DNA from: Ferdinandcohnia humi_A | GTDB taxonomy: Bacteria; Bacillota; Bacilli; Bacillales; Bacillaceae_L | Reading direction: 5' to 3' | Assembly: GCA_047608075.1 (NCBI GenBank) | Contig: JBLKRX010000012.1 | Span: 1-64,000, forward strand | DNA length: 64,000 bases | Part shown: piece by piece, positions 1 through 9,800 of the stretch | Numbering within the stretch: position 1 is the first letter of the stretch | Layout of the letters: each line of letters opens with the position of its first letter | Translations under genes and position numbers: made by a program | The notes under the pieces: generated by a model | Database searches by the model: none | Told to the model about the DNA's origin: nothing | Seen by the model: the letters and a program-made list of their open reading frames with translations, nothing else

Positions 1-77
1 AACGTCTTAATCTTCCTCTTTTACGAAGAAAAATTTGGTTCAAAACCTCAGACAGTACAAGTCCAAAGGCAATTGAG
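1..77 (-). repeat. Partial copy of the 3' end of the ThrE-like gene
   Basis: These 77 bases are identical to positions 323-399, inside the 3' part of the YjjB-like exporter gene. The match ends abruptly at base 77. Because it touches the window edge, the copy may extend further left. The copy would encode only a C-terminal piece and has no start, so it looks like a short segmental duplication or the remnant of a rearrangement, not a second gene. Confidence 0.9.
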
Positions 78-160
78 TGTCTCCATGGGTTTTTAGTATA
101 TTTTTAACACGTTTTTCTTGCCTTTTTATCTTTTTTGACTAATTTATAGAGCATTTTGCG

Positions 161-255
161 GTTCTATGGTCGTTATTTTGATTCTATGGCTTTTATTTCA
201 ATTCTATGGTCGTTATTTTCTTTCTATAGCCTTTATTTCAATTCTATGGTCGTTA
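161..255. repeat. 20-bp tandem repeat, about 4.75 copies
   Basis: Five consecutive units each begin with TTCTATGG or TTCTATAG and recur every 20 bases (starting near 161, 181, 201, 221 and 241). Two unit versions alternate, one with TCGTTATTTT and one with CTTTTATTTC, so the higher-order period is 40 bases. The array lies between the 77-bp duplicate and the exporter gene it was copied from. It has no coding sense. It could mark the slippage or recombination event behind the duplication. Confidence 0.85.
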
Positions 256-302
256 GCCCAAGTAGCCTACCCGCCCGCTAAAAAAAAGAACTAACACTAC
301 CT

Positions 303-758
303 TCACCCACGAGAACCCATATAACGTCTTAATCTTCCTCTTTTACGAAGAAAAATTTGGTTCAAAACCTCAGACAGTACAAGTCCAAAGGCAATTGAGC
401 CTGATATCATAAATGCTTTTGCAGCTAGCTCTAGGGCAGTTGTATAATCATTTTCAACTACATTTCTCATAGCATCATAGGCCATTCCTCCAGGTACGAG
501 TGGAATGATCCCGGCGACTGAAAAAATGATCACCGGGTTTTTGTATCGCTTCGCAAATACATGACTGATTACAGCCACTAAGAAGGAAGCTGCTAATGTC
601 GCTGCCACGGGGTCAACTTCTTGAAATATGAGGGATATATACAACGCCCAACCTGCCATGCCCACGAACCCAGCAGACAGTAATGATTTTTTCGGTACAT
701 TAAATAAAATGCTAAATGTACTTGCCGCAACAAAACTCGTTAGTAAATGAGATAACAT
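303..758 (-). CDS. ThrE-type threonine/serine exporter, C-terminal (YjjB/DUF3815) subunit
   Basis: A 151-residue, very hydrophobic protein with four to five predicted membrane segments and the family-like stretch IIPLVPGGMAYDAMR. In other bacteria this domain is fused to the DUF1212 domain to form the threonine/serine exporter ThrE; in Bacillus the halves are often separate genes. The partner half lies immediately upstream. The start chosen is the ATG six codons inside the longest frame, because GGAGG sits six bases before it. The substrate is inferred from the family. The last residues are basic (RKRGRLRRY). Positions 323-399 are duplicated at the left edge of the window. Confidence 0.8.
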   Translation of the reverse strand: MLSHLLTSFVAASTFSILFNVPKKSLLSAGFVGMAGWALYISLIFQEVDPVAATLAASFLVAVISHVFAKRYKNPVIIFSVAGIIPLVPGGMAYDAMRNVVENDYTTALELAAKAFMISGSIAFGLVLSEVLNQIFLRKRGRLRRYMGSRG

Positions 759-778
759 GTCGGACCTCCTTCCCATTT

Positions 779-1522
779 TTAAAAAATGGATAATACCACT
801 GCCACACCTGTTCCAATAGCAAAAGCCGTTAAGAAGGCATCTGCCCCTTTCGATATACCCGAAACGAGATGTCCAGCAATTAAATCCCGTACGGCATTTG
901 TGATTAACAAACCAGGAACAAGTGGCATAACAGACCCAATTATGATTTTATCAAGCTCTTGGCCTATTCCAAATTCAACAAACACATAGGCAATGGCTGC
1001 AATCATAAATGAAGCTAAAAACTCTGCAAAAAATTTAAGTTCAACATAGCGGTGGATAAACATAAAACACGCGTAGCCTACTCCGCCTGCAATCGCCGAT
1101 GGTATAAAATCAACCCATCCTCCTAAGAACATAATAGTAAAACAACCACTTGCAAGAGCTGAAGCCATTATCTGAATCCATTCAGGATAGGAATGCTTGG
1201 CGGACTCTACTTGTTGAAGCTGATTTTTCGCCTCTTCTATTGTTACATTACCTGCGCTTATATTTCTCGAGATACTATTTACAATCGTTACCTTTTCAAG
1301 GTCTGTAGACCGATCAGAAATTCGGATTAAATTAGTTGGCTCAATGCCATTTATTGAAAAGATGATAACAGTAGGCGTGACATAGCTATGAGAATCCTCA
1401 ACTCCAAACGAGGCAGCAATTCTGTTCATCGTGTCTTCCACTCGATATGTTTCCGCTCCACTCTGAAGCATTATCTTCCCTGCTAAAAGGCAGACTTCAA
1501 TGATTTCTTTCTTATTTTCCAT
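779..1522 (-). CDS. ThrE-type threonine/serine exporter, N-terminal (YjjP/DUF1212) subunit
   Basis: A 247-residue protein with a soluble N-terminal part (about 110 residues, containing SGAETYRVEDTMNRI, typical of DUF1212) followed by roughly five membrane helices. It pairs with the following YjjB-like gene, only 20 bases downstream, to make a two-subunit amino-acid exporter in the cell membrane. The start MENKKE was preferred over an upstream ATG because GGAG lies ten bases before it and the longer frame has no ribosome site. Threonine/serine export is inferred from the family, not visible in the sequence. Confidence 0.8.
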   Translation of the reverse strand: MENKKEIIEVCLLAGKIMLQSGAETYRVEDTMNRIAASFGVEDSHSYVTPTVIIFSINGIEPTNLIRISDRSTDLEKVTIVNSISRNISAGNVTIEEAKNQLQQVESAKHSYPEWIQIMASALASGCFTIMFLGGWVDFIPSAIAGGVGYACFMFIHRYVELKFFAEFLASFMIAAIAYVFVEFGIGQELDKIIIGSVMPLVPGLLITNAVRDLIAGHLVSGISKGADAFLTAFAIGTGVAVVLSIF

Positions 1523-1579
1523 GTAAACAACGCTCCAATACGTTCTTATAGGAATGTCATAAAGCAAACTTCAAGCATT

Positions 1580-1750
1580 GGATATTTGACGCACTGGTTG
1601 ATGTGCAAGTGTAGCAGTGAAATGTCATTCCTTTCGCCTTCTCTGCTCGATAGATAAGACCAATCGGGCTAGTAAAGGCATTGATATCCCCCACGCACTG
1701 CTATGCCTTACAGTCAGGGTCTTACTGCCCGTTTATGCGGGATAATTTTT
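1580..1750. other. Structured intergenic element upstream of glnS, identity unknown
   Basis: This is the gap between the divergent exporter and glnS. Nested inverted repeats are visible: CGGGCTAGTAA (1665-1675) pairs with TTACTGCCCG (1722-1731) with one bulged base, and AAGGCAT (1675-1681) pairs with ATGCCTT (1703-1709). A short CCCG-TTTATG-CGGG hairpin (1728-1741) is followed by a T-rich stretch. It could be a non-coding RNA, a leader, or the structured end of a lost IS200/IS605-like element. I could not match it to a known family. Confidence 0.4.
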
Positions 1751-1885
1751 TTCATATTGTAAAGCTTATAGAAAGAGAACCTAATAATCAACTGAAACTT
1801 TGGTAAACATGAGAATAATGGAAATAATTCATGATTTATGTTATATTCTTCAATTATAGGATTAGACACGAAAGAGGTTGGAGCT

Positions 1886-3538
1886 GTGGATAACAACACA
1901 TCAAACTTTATTAGAAATATTGTAATAGACGATTTAAAAACAGGAAAACGTGATCATGTCATAACCCGTTTCCCGCCAGAGCCAAACGGGTATCTGCATA
2001 TCGGACACGCAAAATCAATCGTATTAAATTTTGACTTAGCTGACGAATTTAACGGTAAAACGAATTTACGATTTGATGATACAAATCCCGTAAAAGAGGA
2101 TATTGAATTTGTAAATGCCATTAAAGAGGATGTAAAATGGCTTGGCTATGACTGGGACGGTCTATTTTTCGCATCAGATTATTTTGATGTGATGTACGAT
2201 CGTGCAGTGCTCCTAATTAAAAAGGGGCTTGCGTATGTAGATGATTTAAGTCCAGATGAAATACGTGAATATCGTGGGACACTAACACAGCCTGGTAAGG
2301 ATAGCCCGTACCGCACACGTACAATCGAAGAAAACCTAGAGTTATTTGAGAATATGCGTGACGGCAAATATGGAAACGGAGAAAAGGTATTGCGTGCGAA
2401 AATTGATATGGCTTCCCCTAATATTAATTTGCGCGACCCTGTTATCTACCGCATTTCACATGCTACGCATCACAATACAGGTGATAAGTGGTGTATCTAT
2501 CCAATGTATGCTTTTGCACATCCGTTAGAGGATGCAATTGAAGGAGTCACTCATTCTATTTGTACAATTGAATTTGAGGACCAACGTCCATTTTACAATT
2601 GGGTCGTTGAAAATTGTGAAATGGAAAGCACTCCACAACAAATTGAGTTCGGTCGTATTAATCTAACAAATACGGTGATGAGTAAGCGTAAGTTGAAACA
2701 GCTTGTTGAGGAAGGCTACGTTGATGGCTGGGATGACCCACGCATGCCAACGATTTCTGGCTTAAGACGTAAAGGATATACACCTGAAGCGATTCGAACG
2801 TTCTGCCGTGAATTAGGGGTAGCGAAGAACAACGGTACGGTTGATACTCAAATGCTTGAGCATTTTGTGAGAGAGGATTTAAAATTAAAGGCTCCTCGTA
2901 CTATGGGTGTTATTAACCCATTAAAAGTTGTTATTACGAATTATCCTGAGGATCAAGTGGAGATGCTTGATGCTGAAATCAATCCTGAAAATCCTGAGAT
3001 GGGTATTAGACAAATCCCTTTTTCTCGTGAAATTTATATTGAGCAAGATGATTTTATGGAGGATCCGCCAAAGAAATATTTCCGTCTCTTCCCTGGTAAC
3101 GAGGTTCGTCTAAAGCATGCGTACTTTATTAAATGTGAAGACGTTATTAAGGATGATAATGGAAATGTGGTTGAGCTCCATTGCACATATGACCCTGAAA
3201 CAAAGAGTGGAACAGGTTTTACAGGACGTAAGGTAAAAGGAACGATTCACTGGGTAGATGCGAAGAATGCTATTCCAGCTGAGTTTCGCTTATATGAACC
3301 ACTTATTTTGGATGAGGAAATAGAGGAAGAAGAAGGCAAAACATTCCTTGACCATGTAAACCCAAACTCACTTGAAATTGTAAAAGGATTCGTGGAACCA
3401 AACATGAAGGACGTAAAACCTCATGACAAATTCCAATTCTTTAGACACGGCTACTTTAATGTAGATCCAAAACATACGTCAGAAGGCAACATTGTCTTTA
3501 ATCGTATCGTTTCGCTAAAGAGTTCATTCAAGTTATAA
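1886..3538 (+). CDS. glnS: Glutaminyl-tRNA synthetase
   Basis: A 550-residue class I aminoacyl-tRNA synthetase that charges tRNA-Gln directly with glutamine using ATP. The HIGH motif is in PPEPNGYLHIGHAKS (residues about 30-44), the KMSKS-type loop is VMSKRKL, and GWDDPRMPTISGLRR plus the C-terminal beta-barrel anticodon-binding region are present; length matches E. coli GlnRS (554). The start is a GTG preceded by GAGG at eight bases; the longer frame from 1838 has no ribosome site. Most Bacillaceae lack this enzyme and make Gln-tRNA with GluRS plus GatCAB, so the gene was probably acquired by transfer. It stands alone and ends in a strong terminator. Confidence 0.95.
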   Translation: MDNNTSNFIRNIVIDDLKTGKRDHVITRFPPEPNGYLHIGHAKSIVLNFDLADEFNGKTNLRFDDTNPVKEDIEFVNAIKEDVKWLGYDWDGLFFASDYFDVMYDRAVLLIKKGLAYVDDLSPDEIREYRGTLTQPGKDSPYRTRTIEENLELFENMRDGKYGNGEKVLRAKIDMASPNINLRDPVIYRISHATHHNTGDKWCIYPMYAFAHPLEDAIEGVTHSICTIEFEDQRPFYNWVVENCEMESTPQQIEFGRINLTNTVMSKRKLKQLVEEGYVDGWDDPRMPTISGLRRKGYTPEAIRTFCRELGVAKNNGTVDTQMLEHFVREDLKLKAPRTMGVINPLKVVITNYPEDQVEMLDAEINPENPEMGIRQIPFSREIYIEQDDFMEDPPKKYFRLFPGNEVRLKHAYFIKCEDVIKDDNGNVVELHCTYDPETKSGTGFTGRKVKGTIHWVDAKNAIPAEFRLYEPLILDEEIEEEEGKTFLDHVNPNSLEIVKGFVEPNMKDVKPHDKFQFFRHGYFNVDPKHTSEGNIVFNRIVSLKSSFKL

Positions 3539-3546
3539 GAAAAGCT

Positions 3547-3595
3547 AAAAAGACTCGTGCTTTCTACCAGAATTGCACGAGTCTTTCCTATTTTT
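3547..3595. terminator. Intrinsic terminator after glnS
   Basis: The stem AAGACTCGTGC / GCACGAGTCTT is followed by a T-rich run. It lies between two converging genes and probably serves both. Confidence 0.9.
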
Positions 3596-5168
3596 AATAT
3601 CTAGTTTCTAACTCGATACCTTGATAATAATGCTTTAGAATTTCTTCAAAGGACGCACCCTTTTCAGCCATTCCAACAGCTCCTGTTTGTGACAAGCCTA
3701 CTCCATGACCCCAGCCACCGCCATAAACCTTAAATCCTATCACCTCTTTTGTTGGATGATCTACAATTGGCTCAATATGGAAGAGCGTACTTAGTAGGGA
3801 TGCTTGATTTCCACTGCTATTAATGTATTTTAGAATTGAGCGAATTCCATCCTTATAGCCATAGAAGGTTCCATTCTCTGTAACAAATTCAATCTCTAAA
3901 ACACGACCTGAACTTGAACGCTGCAGTACATTAATTTCATAGACTTCGCCTACATCCTTATTAAAGGAGGTACTTAACACATCACTGATTTCTTCGGCTG
4001 TCCATTCAAAATTCCAGCGATGGTATCTAGACCAATCAGCTTCAAAATCCCCCGCTTTTACAGCACGTAAGGATTGTGAGTTGCTATGATTTTTGAACAC
4101 CTCTAACGATGGAACATGTTCAAACGCCTTGCCTCTTTGTGAATCAGGCACACCACGTAAGTATGGAACAGGATCTGAACTCCAAACATCCTCATTATTA
4201 GCAGAGAATCCACCGCTTGTAGAGTTAAATACAGCAGTAATTAGTTTTCCTTCATAAGTTGCTACAATCCCTCTTGTTCCGTCAACTGCATCATTTGATA
4301 TCGGGTGCTCATCTTCATAACCTCCATACACTTGGTCTGAAGTTGTTGGAAGAAGATCATAGCCATCCTTGCTTCGTTTTCCTAGGTTTGATAAGGCATA
4401 CGTACGTGCCGCAATCGCTTGAGACTTTTGTGCTTCTAGTTCCCCATATGGAACAGGTGGTAATTCACGTGGAACCACTCCATATAAGTAGTCTTCAATT
4501 AGTAATTCATTAATTCCAGCCAATGTTCCAGAACTATTGAAACCAACCTCCGCAACTCCACGATATTTCTTACCATTTATTTTTACTAGATCTTTAGAGA
4601 TAACTCTGATTGCATTTGGTGTCGTAATCTCGGTCTCACCTTTTGTAATTTTTATAACTGATTCACCCTCAACGAGTGTAATCACTCTCCAATACGCATC
4701 ACTAGCTCCTAGTCCTTTTGCAATAATTTCATTTTTAAATGCATTTCTTACTGAAAAAGATGCATCCGCCGGGAATTCTCCAATTAAAAGTCTCCACCCA
4801 TTATTATAAGGTTCAATATACGTGGCATATCCTAATGACTCGGCTCTAGTTAACCAATCCGACACATAAGCATTACTCGTGGAAAAAGCAACCTGCAGGC
4901 GATAATTGGTTTTCACTATTGAAGAACCAGCTATCTCTGCTGTAACTTCTTCATTTGAACCACTAATCAAAACCTCACCTGTTCTCTTATCAATTACATC
5001 AAAGTCTCCTACACCGCCCACCGTTATTGTTTCAACAGAAGGTATTACCCCTATTCGGACTTGTGGTTCCTCCCCTTCAGTTGCTTTTGCTTGATTCCCC
5101 CAGAAGCCCTGCATCAATAAAGCGCTTACAAGTGTAACTAAAAATAATAGCTTCCCAATTCGTTTCAC
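3594..5168 (-). CDS. Secreted SpoIID/LytB-domain protein with SPOR-like region
   Basis: About 524 residues. A signal peptide (MKRIGKLLFLV... ending near QAKA) is followed by a SPOR-like repeat region around residues 75-150 and a SpoIID/amidase-enhancer domain from about 200 to the end. The diagnostic C-terminal motif GGGWGHGVGLSQTGAVGMAEKG is intact (cited here as residues near 480-500). SpoIID proteins are lytic transglycosylases acting on denuded glycan; LytB-type paralogues enhance amidases. This one is larger than SpoIID (about 340) and closer to LytB-like paralogues. A GTG start is preferred because GGGGGA lies nine bases upstream; upstream ATG and TTG codons are alternatives. It is not clearly the sporulation gene itself. 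Confidence 0.8.
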   Translation of the reverse strand: MKRIGKLLFLVTLVSALLMQGFWGNQAKATEGEEPQVRIGVIPSVETITVGGVGDFDVIDKRTGEVLISGSNEEVTAEIAGSSIVKTNYRLQVAFSTSNAYVSDWLTRAESLGYATYIEPYNNGWRLLIGEFPADASFSVRNAFKNEIIAKGLGASDAYWRVITLVEGESVIKITKGETEITTPNAIRVISKDLVKINGKKYRGVAEVGFNSSGTLAGINELLIEDYLYGVVPRELPPVPYGELEAQKSQAIAARTYALSNLGKRSKDGYDLLPTTSDQVYGGYEDEHPISNDAVDGTRGIVATYEGKLITAVFNSTSGGFSANNEDVWSSDPVPYLRGVPDSQRGKAFEHVPSLEVFKNHSNSQSLRAVKAGDFEADWSRYHRWNFEWTAEEISDVLSTSFNKDVGEVYEINVLQRSSSGRVLEIEFVTENGTFYGYKDGIRSILKYINSSGNQASLLSTLFHIEPIVDHPTKEVIGFKVYGGGWGHGVGLSQTGAVGMAEKGASFEEILKHYYQGIELETRY

Positions 5169-5410
5169 CAACCTCATTCCCCCATTCAATGTTTTCTTCA
5201 CATATATATGTTCGTTATAAAATTAAAATTACCTTTCATACTTATTTACCATTTTTTAAAATTAAATTTTAAAATTGCGTTTTAAAAGGCATATCACATA
5301 TGAAAAAGAGGGGAAAATAACATCAATTTGATAAATCGTTCCTTATAGCAGACATCTTACAGACTTTCGACCTAATACTTTTTACTTATACTACATCAAA
5401 TTCAAAAAAA

Positions 5411-5434
5411 GAACACCCAGTATCCTGGGTGCTC
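5411..5434 (-). terminator. Terminator of the ABC exporter gene
   Basis: The hairpin GAGCACCCAG-GATA-CTGGGTG, read on the minus strand, is followed by a run of T residues. Confidence 0.85.
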
Positions 5435-5444
5435 CTATTTCATC

Positions 5445-7163
5445 CTATGATTGGTATTGAACCTGATGAAGGTTCGCAAAAATACCACCTTTTTCAATTA
5501 ACTCATCATGCCCGCCTTCTTCGGCGATTCCGTTCTCGGTTACGACAACAATTCGATCAGCATTACGTATTGTTGCAAGACGGTGCGCAATCACAAGTGT
5601 TGTACGATTTTTAGAAAGCTCTGTGAGAGCCTTCTGTATAATAAGTTCTGTCTCTGTATCTAACGCAGATGTTGCTTCATCTAAGATTAGAATTGGCGGG
5701 TTTTTCAAGAACATACGTGCAATCGCAATCCGCTGTTTCTGTCCACCTGATAATTTAAGACCTCTTTCTCCAACCTGTGTTTCATAGCCTTCTGGTAATC
5801 CAGCGATAAAGTCTTCAAGATGGGCACGTTTTGCTGCTTCGTGAATTTGTTCATCAGTCGCATCAAGCATCCCGTACGCAATATTTTCACGCAAAGTACC
5901 CGTAAACAAGAATACATCCTGTTGAACAATTCCAATTTGAGATCGTAGTGAATGCTTCGTCATATTTCGAATGTCGATACCATCAATGGATATAGAACCT
6001 CCGTCCACATCATAAAAACGCGGAATTAACGAACATATCGTTGTTTTCCCTGCTCCAGACGGGCCAACAAATGCAACCGTCTCTCCAGCTTTTATTTGGA
6101 GATTGATTCCATCAAGAACCGGTTTTTGCTTAGTATCATAGCTAAACGTTACATCCTTAAAAGCAATGTTTCCTGAAAGTGAAGGTACCTCTATCGCATC
6201 CTTTGCATCCTCAACCTCGGGCTCCATATCTAGTAATTCTGTGAAACGTTTAAATCCAGCCATTCCCTTTGGATAAAGCTCCAGTAATGCACTTATTTTA
6301 TCAATTGGCTTAAATAGTACATTCACATATAAAACAAATCCAACTAATTCTCCATATGACAATTCTCCAGTAAAGCTTAACCATGCACCAACAACTAAAA
6401 CAACCAAAACGAATAAACGAGTCATAAAGTAAATACCAGATGATGTATATCCCATAACCTTGTATCCACCTAGCTTCGCTTTACGGAATTTACGATTGTC
6501 CTTTTTAAAGCGACTAATTTCAAACTCTTCGTTTGTAAAAGATTGAACAACACGTGCTCCTGCGACGCTATCCTCTACCCGCGCATTGACGTCTGCAATA
6601 TTGCTGTACATTTCCTTCCACGCACGATTCATTCGAATATTTGAAAACGCAATTAACCAAATCAAAAACGGAACAACAATAATAGCAATTAATGCTAACT
6701 TCACATGGATTGTAAGCATAATCCAAAATGCACCAACGAACGTCATAATTGCGATGAACAAATCCTCAGGTCCATGATGGGCAAGCTCCCCTATATCAAA
6801 CAAATCGTTTGTAATACGGCTCATAATATGACCTGTCTTTGTATTATCAAAAAAGCGGAAGGATTGCCTTTGCACATGTTGAAATAGCTGCTGACGCATA
6901 TCTGTCTCTATATTAATTCCGAGCTTATGGCCCAGGTAATTCACAATAAATTGAAGACCTGTACTCACCATGTAGAGTACAAACAATGCAGCACTAACTC
7001 CTACAATTGCAGACCAATTATTTGTAGGCAGCAACTCATCTATAAACCATTGCACCGCTAGTGGAAAAGCGAGCTCTAATATAGCAACTACAACCGCGCT
7101 ACTAAAATCAATCATAAAGAGCTTTCGATGCGGCCGGTAGTAGGTAAAAAACCGTAAAATCAT
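5445..7163 (-). CDS. ABC exporter, fused membrane and ATPase domains
   Basis: A 572-residue half-transporter of the MsbA/multidrug type. Six membrane helices span residues 1-300. The nucleotide-binding domain follows (about 335-572), with Walker A GPSGAGKTT, the signature LSGGQKQR, Walker B ILILDEATSALD and the H-loop IAHRLAT. All catalytic motifs are intact. It would work as a homodimer in the membrane. Family members export lipids, peptides or drugs; the substrate cannot be read from the sequence. It resembles B. subtilis YgaD in layout and length. It is a single gene with its own terminator. Confidence 0.88.
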   Translation of the reverse strand: MILRFFTYYRPHRKLFMIDFSSAVVVAILELAFPLAVQWFIDELLPTNNWSAIVGVSAALFVLYMVSTGLQFIVNYLGHKLGINIETDMRQQLFQHVQRQSFRFFDNTKTGHIMSRITNDLFDIGELAHHGPEDLFIAIMTFVGAFWIMLTIHVKLALIAIIVVPFLIWLIAFSNIRMNRAWKEMYSNIADVNARVEDSVAGARVVQSFTNEEFEISRFKKDNRKFRKAKLGGYKVMGYTSSGIYFMTRLFVLVVLVVGAWLSFTGELSYGELVGFVLYVNVLFKPIDKISALLELYPKGMAGFKRFTELLDMEPEVEDAKDAIEVPSLSGNIAFKDVTFSYDTKQKPVLDGINLQIKAGETVAFVGPSGAGKTTICSLIPRFYDVDGGSISIDGIDIRNMTKHSLRSQIGIVQQDVFLFTGTLRENIAYGMLDATDEQIHEAAKRAHLEDFIAGLPEGYETQVGERGLKLSGGQKQRIAIARMFLKNPPILILDEATSALDTETELIIQKALTELSKNRTTLVIAHRLATIRNADRIVVVTENGIAEEGGHDELIEKGGIFANLHQVQYQS

Positions 7164-7358
7164 TTGTATTCTCCCCTTATGTAATGTGACATGAATCTAA
7201 TCGGATTATAAGACGTTTTATTCCAAATACGCAAATAATAGAAACTCCAGAAAATACCTTCTTTATTAACCTACCCCATTATTCAGTACAGGGCTACCTT
7301 CACGAACTTTTCCTATGTTGAATAGTATACAAAAAAAAATGGGATGGTGAACTACGCA

Positions 7359-9420
7359 ATGGATTTACCAACTATTTTATCAGGTCCTATCCTCCGCCGA
7401 GTTGAGCCTTCTCATGTCTATATATGGATTGCCTTATGTAAGAGACTTAATATTGGCGGAAAGCTTTACAGGATAGATAAAAATACGAAGCAAGAAACAT
7501 TCTCTTATCATGAAATTGAGAGTCAATCTGAAACCACAACAATCCGTGTAGGAACACGATTATATATTAGTTTGATTAAGCTTACTCCAGTTCAACAAAC
7601 TTTTCCAACAAATATTCTTATAGGTTATAACCTCTTCTTTAAAACAAGCTCTGGTATTCAAGATTTACAAGATTTCAATTTACTTTCCCCCTCGAACCTC
7701 AACTCAATCGTATATGGAAATCTAGCTTACCCAAGCTTCCATATACCTGAACAGAATCAAACACAAATTTTATATGGTTCCTGCCGAAAGCTTCATGGGA
7801 AAAGTAAGGATGCCCTCAGCCAAGCAGATAAGAAGATTGCTAGTGCCTATTTAGAAATAGAGAAACGCCCTTCTGCTTTATTTTTAATGGGGGATCAGAT
7901 TTATGACGGAAGCAAGTAAACAGCTAATCGGAAAGAGAGAAAAGCTTGCACAACTTGATCACCGTTTAAACGAGGAACCGTTTCGAGATTCACTTTTTCA
8001 AATTCGAGGAAGACAGTTCATCATGGAGCAATTCTGTAAATTTACATCAAAGAACTCGCATAACCATGCGATGACAATCGGTGAATATGCCGTATTATAT
8101 CTGATGGCGTGGTCTCCCGCGCTATGGAAAGTCATGATGGATGAAGGCTATTTCTTATCATTTGAAGAGGCAGTTAAAAAAAATAAAATGTATTTTGTAT
8201 TCAATGATGCTTCCCAGCATCAAGATGAGCATGAAATAGAAATCTTCTTAGATGAAAACCGGTATTATGAACATGTCGCTGAAGTGGAGGATATCTATCA
8301 AACAATATATAGCACACGAAGATTACTTGCAAACATACCAACCTATATGATATTTGATGACCATGATATAACAGATGACTGGAACATTAACCTCGATTGG
8401 AAAAAGAATGTCAACCAATCAAATCCTGGAAGACATGTTATTGCAAATGGGCTTGCAGCATACTGGCTTTTTCAAGGTTGGGGAAATGACCCTACCTCTT
8501 TTAGTCCTATATTTTTGCGGAAGATGGCGAAGTATTTTAAGTCGTATCAACTATCCTCTTACGCCCATGACGCATGGGAAACTCAACTTTTAAAATATGA
8601 CTCTTGGAACTTTGTAGCACCTACGAAACCTAAAGCCATTTTTCTTGATACACGTACTCAACGTGAGTTTGACCTTAGCCCTGTCCCCTTGCGATTAGGA
8701 CGACTCATCAAGGAAAAAGAAAGTCCTCCTCAATTAATTGGGAAGAATAGATGGCAAAAAATATCGGATTGTCTTTTTAAAAGTGGCTGGTCTAGTGGGG
8801 AGCAGTTATTTGTCATATCTCCAACACCTGTGTATGGAATTAGACTTATCGAATCCTTCCTCCACCAGTATATCTATCCCTTAAAAATAATTGGCTTTCC
8901 GGTTAATACTACTTTTGATTTTGAAGCATGGAAATACAATGGGGAAGGTTTTAGTGAAATGCTCCACCGATTAAAAGACTGGAACGCAAGTCGAATTTAT
9001 ATTTTATCAGGTGATGTACATTATGCATCTGCAGTAACATCCAAAATTGAATTTCGTCATGGTGAACATCTATGTCTTCACCAATTCACAAGTAGCCCTA
9101 TGAACAATATGAGCTTTCCGGGGCTATGGGGAGGTCTTCTAAAAAAATTTGTCAACTTTTATATAAGAAACCGTAGGAAGAAAGAGTTAAGCCGGTATTG
9201 TAACGAAGGCTTTAAAATCATTAAACAAAGAAAAAATGATTCATGTCCGTCCACTTTTACTTGGCGTGAGAAAATCCGCTATTTGGCAACAGACAATAAC
9301 AATATTATTGAACTTGATAATAACATTGGACTCCTTACACTCTCAGCCGATTCGATTCAAAATACTCTACTACAAAAAGACAAGGAACTCCAATTTGAAA
9401 CAATTAATCTATCAAACTAA
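7359..9420 (+). pseudogene. PhoD-type alkaline phosphatase, interrupted by a frameshift
   Basis: Two overlapping frames (7359-7919 and 7903-9420) together make one PhoD-like metallophosphatase of about 685 residues. The first ends inside the metal-binding motif (LFLMGDQIYDGSK, stop) and the second continues with EASKQLIGKREKL, as expected a few residues further on. The remaining PhoD motifs, YMIFDDHDITDDW and LSGDVHYASAV, are in the second frame. The junction around 7895-7910 reads as if one base were lost in GDQIYADE. No ribosome site precedes the second frame. It is either a recent pseudogene, a sequencing error, or recoding. The substrate would be phosphomonoesters or diesters. The first start is chosen for GGTGA at eight bases. 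Confidence 0.8.
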
Positions 9421-9488
9421 TTTCGATAAAGATACCCCGTGGGGAAGATTCTCGCTACTCTTCCCTACTCAGCTAGCAAATCACCAAT

Positions 9489-9520
9489 AAGGGGGGTGTT
9501 TTGTCCACCACCCCTTTTAT
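9489..9520 (+). terminator. Terminator after the phosphatase locus
   Basis: An imperfect hairpin, AAGGGGGGTG paired with CACCACCCCTT, is followed by TTTT. Confidence 0.7.
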
Positions 9521-9583
9521 AATATCGTTCATAGGTTTCAATGATTCTAGTTAGATTTCACCAACCAAACCAGTTATATTTCC

Positions 9584-9612
9584 TTTTACTATGACCCATT
9601 TTTTTGTATAAT
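9584..9612 (+). promoter_or_regulatory. SigA-type promoter for the riboswitch transcript
   Basis: A perfect -10 box TATAAT (9607-9612) lies 17 bases after a weak -35 box TTTTAC (9584-9589). It is placed about 25 bases ahead of the riboswitch aptamer. Confidence 0.65.
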
Positions 9613-9637
9613 AATTAGCAAGTAAATAGAAATTGGT

Positions 9638-9758
9638 TTTCTAGGGTTCCGCAGGTAAAAATGGACTGGTCCGAGAGAAAACCCATAGCTATGCTATGTC
9701 ACGGAAGGATAAAAGCCTGGGAGATTGTACATTTGTTATAATCTCTTTGGCTTTTTTT
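9638..9758 (+). ncRNA. Guanidine-I (ykkC) riboswitch with terminator platform
   Basis: The highly conserved ykkC-RNA blocks are present in order: CTAGGGTTCCG (9641), GGACTGGTCCGAGAGAAA (9663-9680) and ACGGAAGGATAAAAGCC (from 9701). An intrinsic terminator follows: the GAGATT/AATCTC helix flanked by AAGCC/GGCTT and a T run (9713-9758). Binding of guanidinium favours antitermination and so turns on the exporter genes just downstream. The known family linkage to SMR exporters fits the context here exactly. Confidence 0.95.
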
Positions 9759-9800
9759 CGTTTAACGGACATACTTGCAAAAATGATTGGGGGAAAAGAC

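Noticed and set aside
9696..9800. Upstream extension of ykkC
   Set aside because: It would translate the riboswitch and its terminator hairpin.
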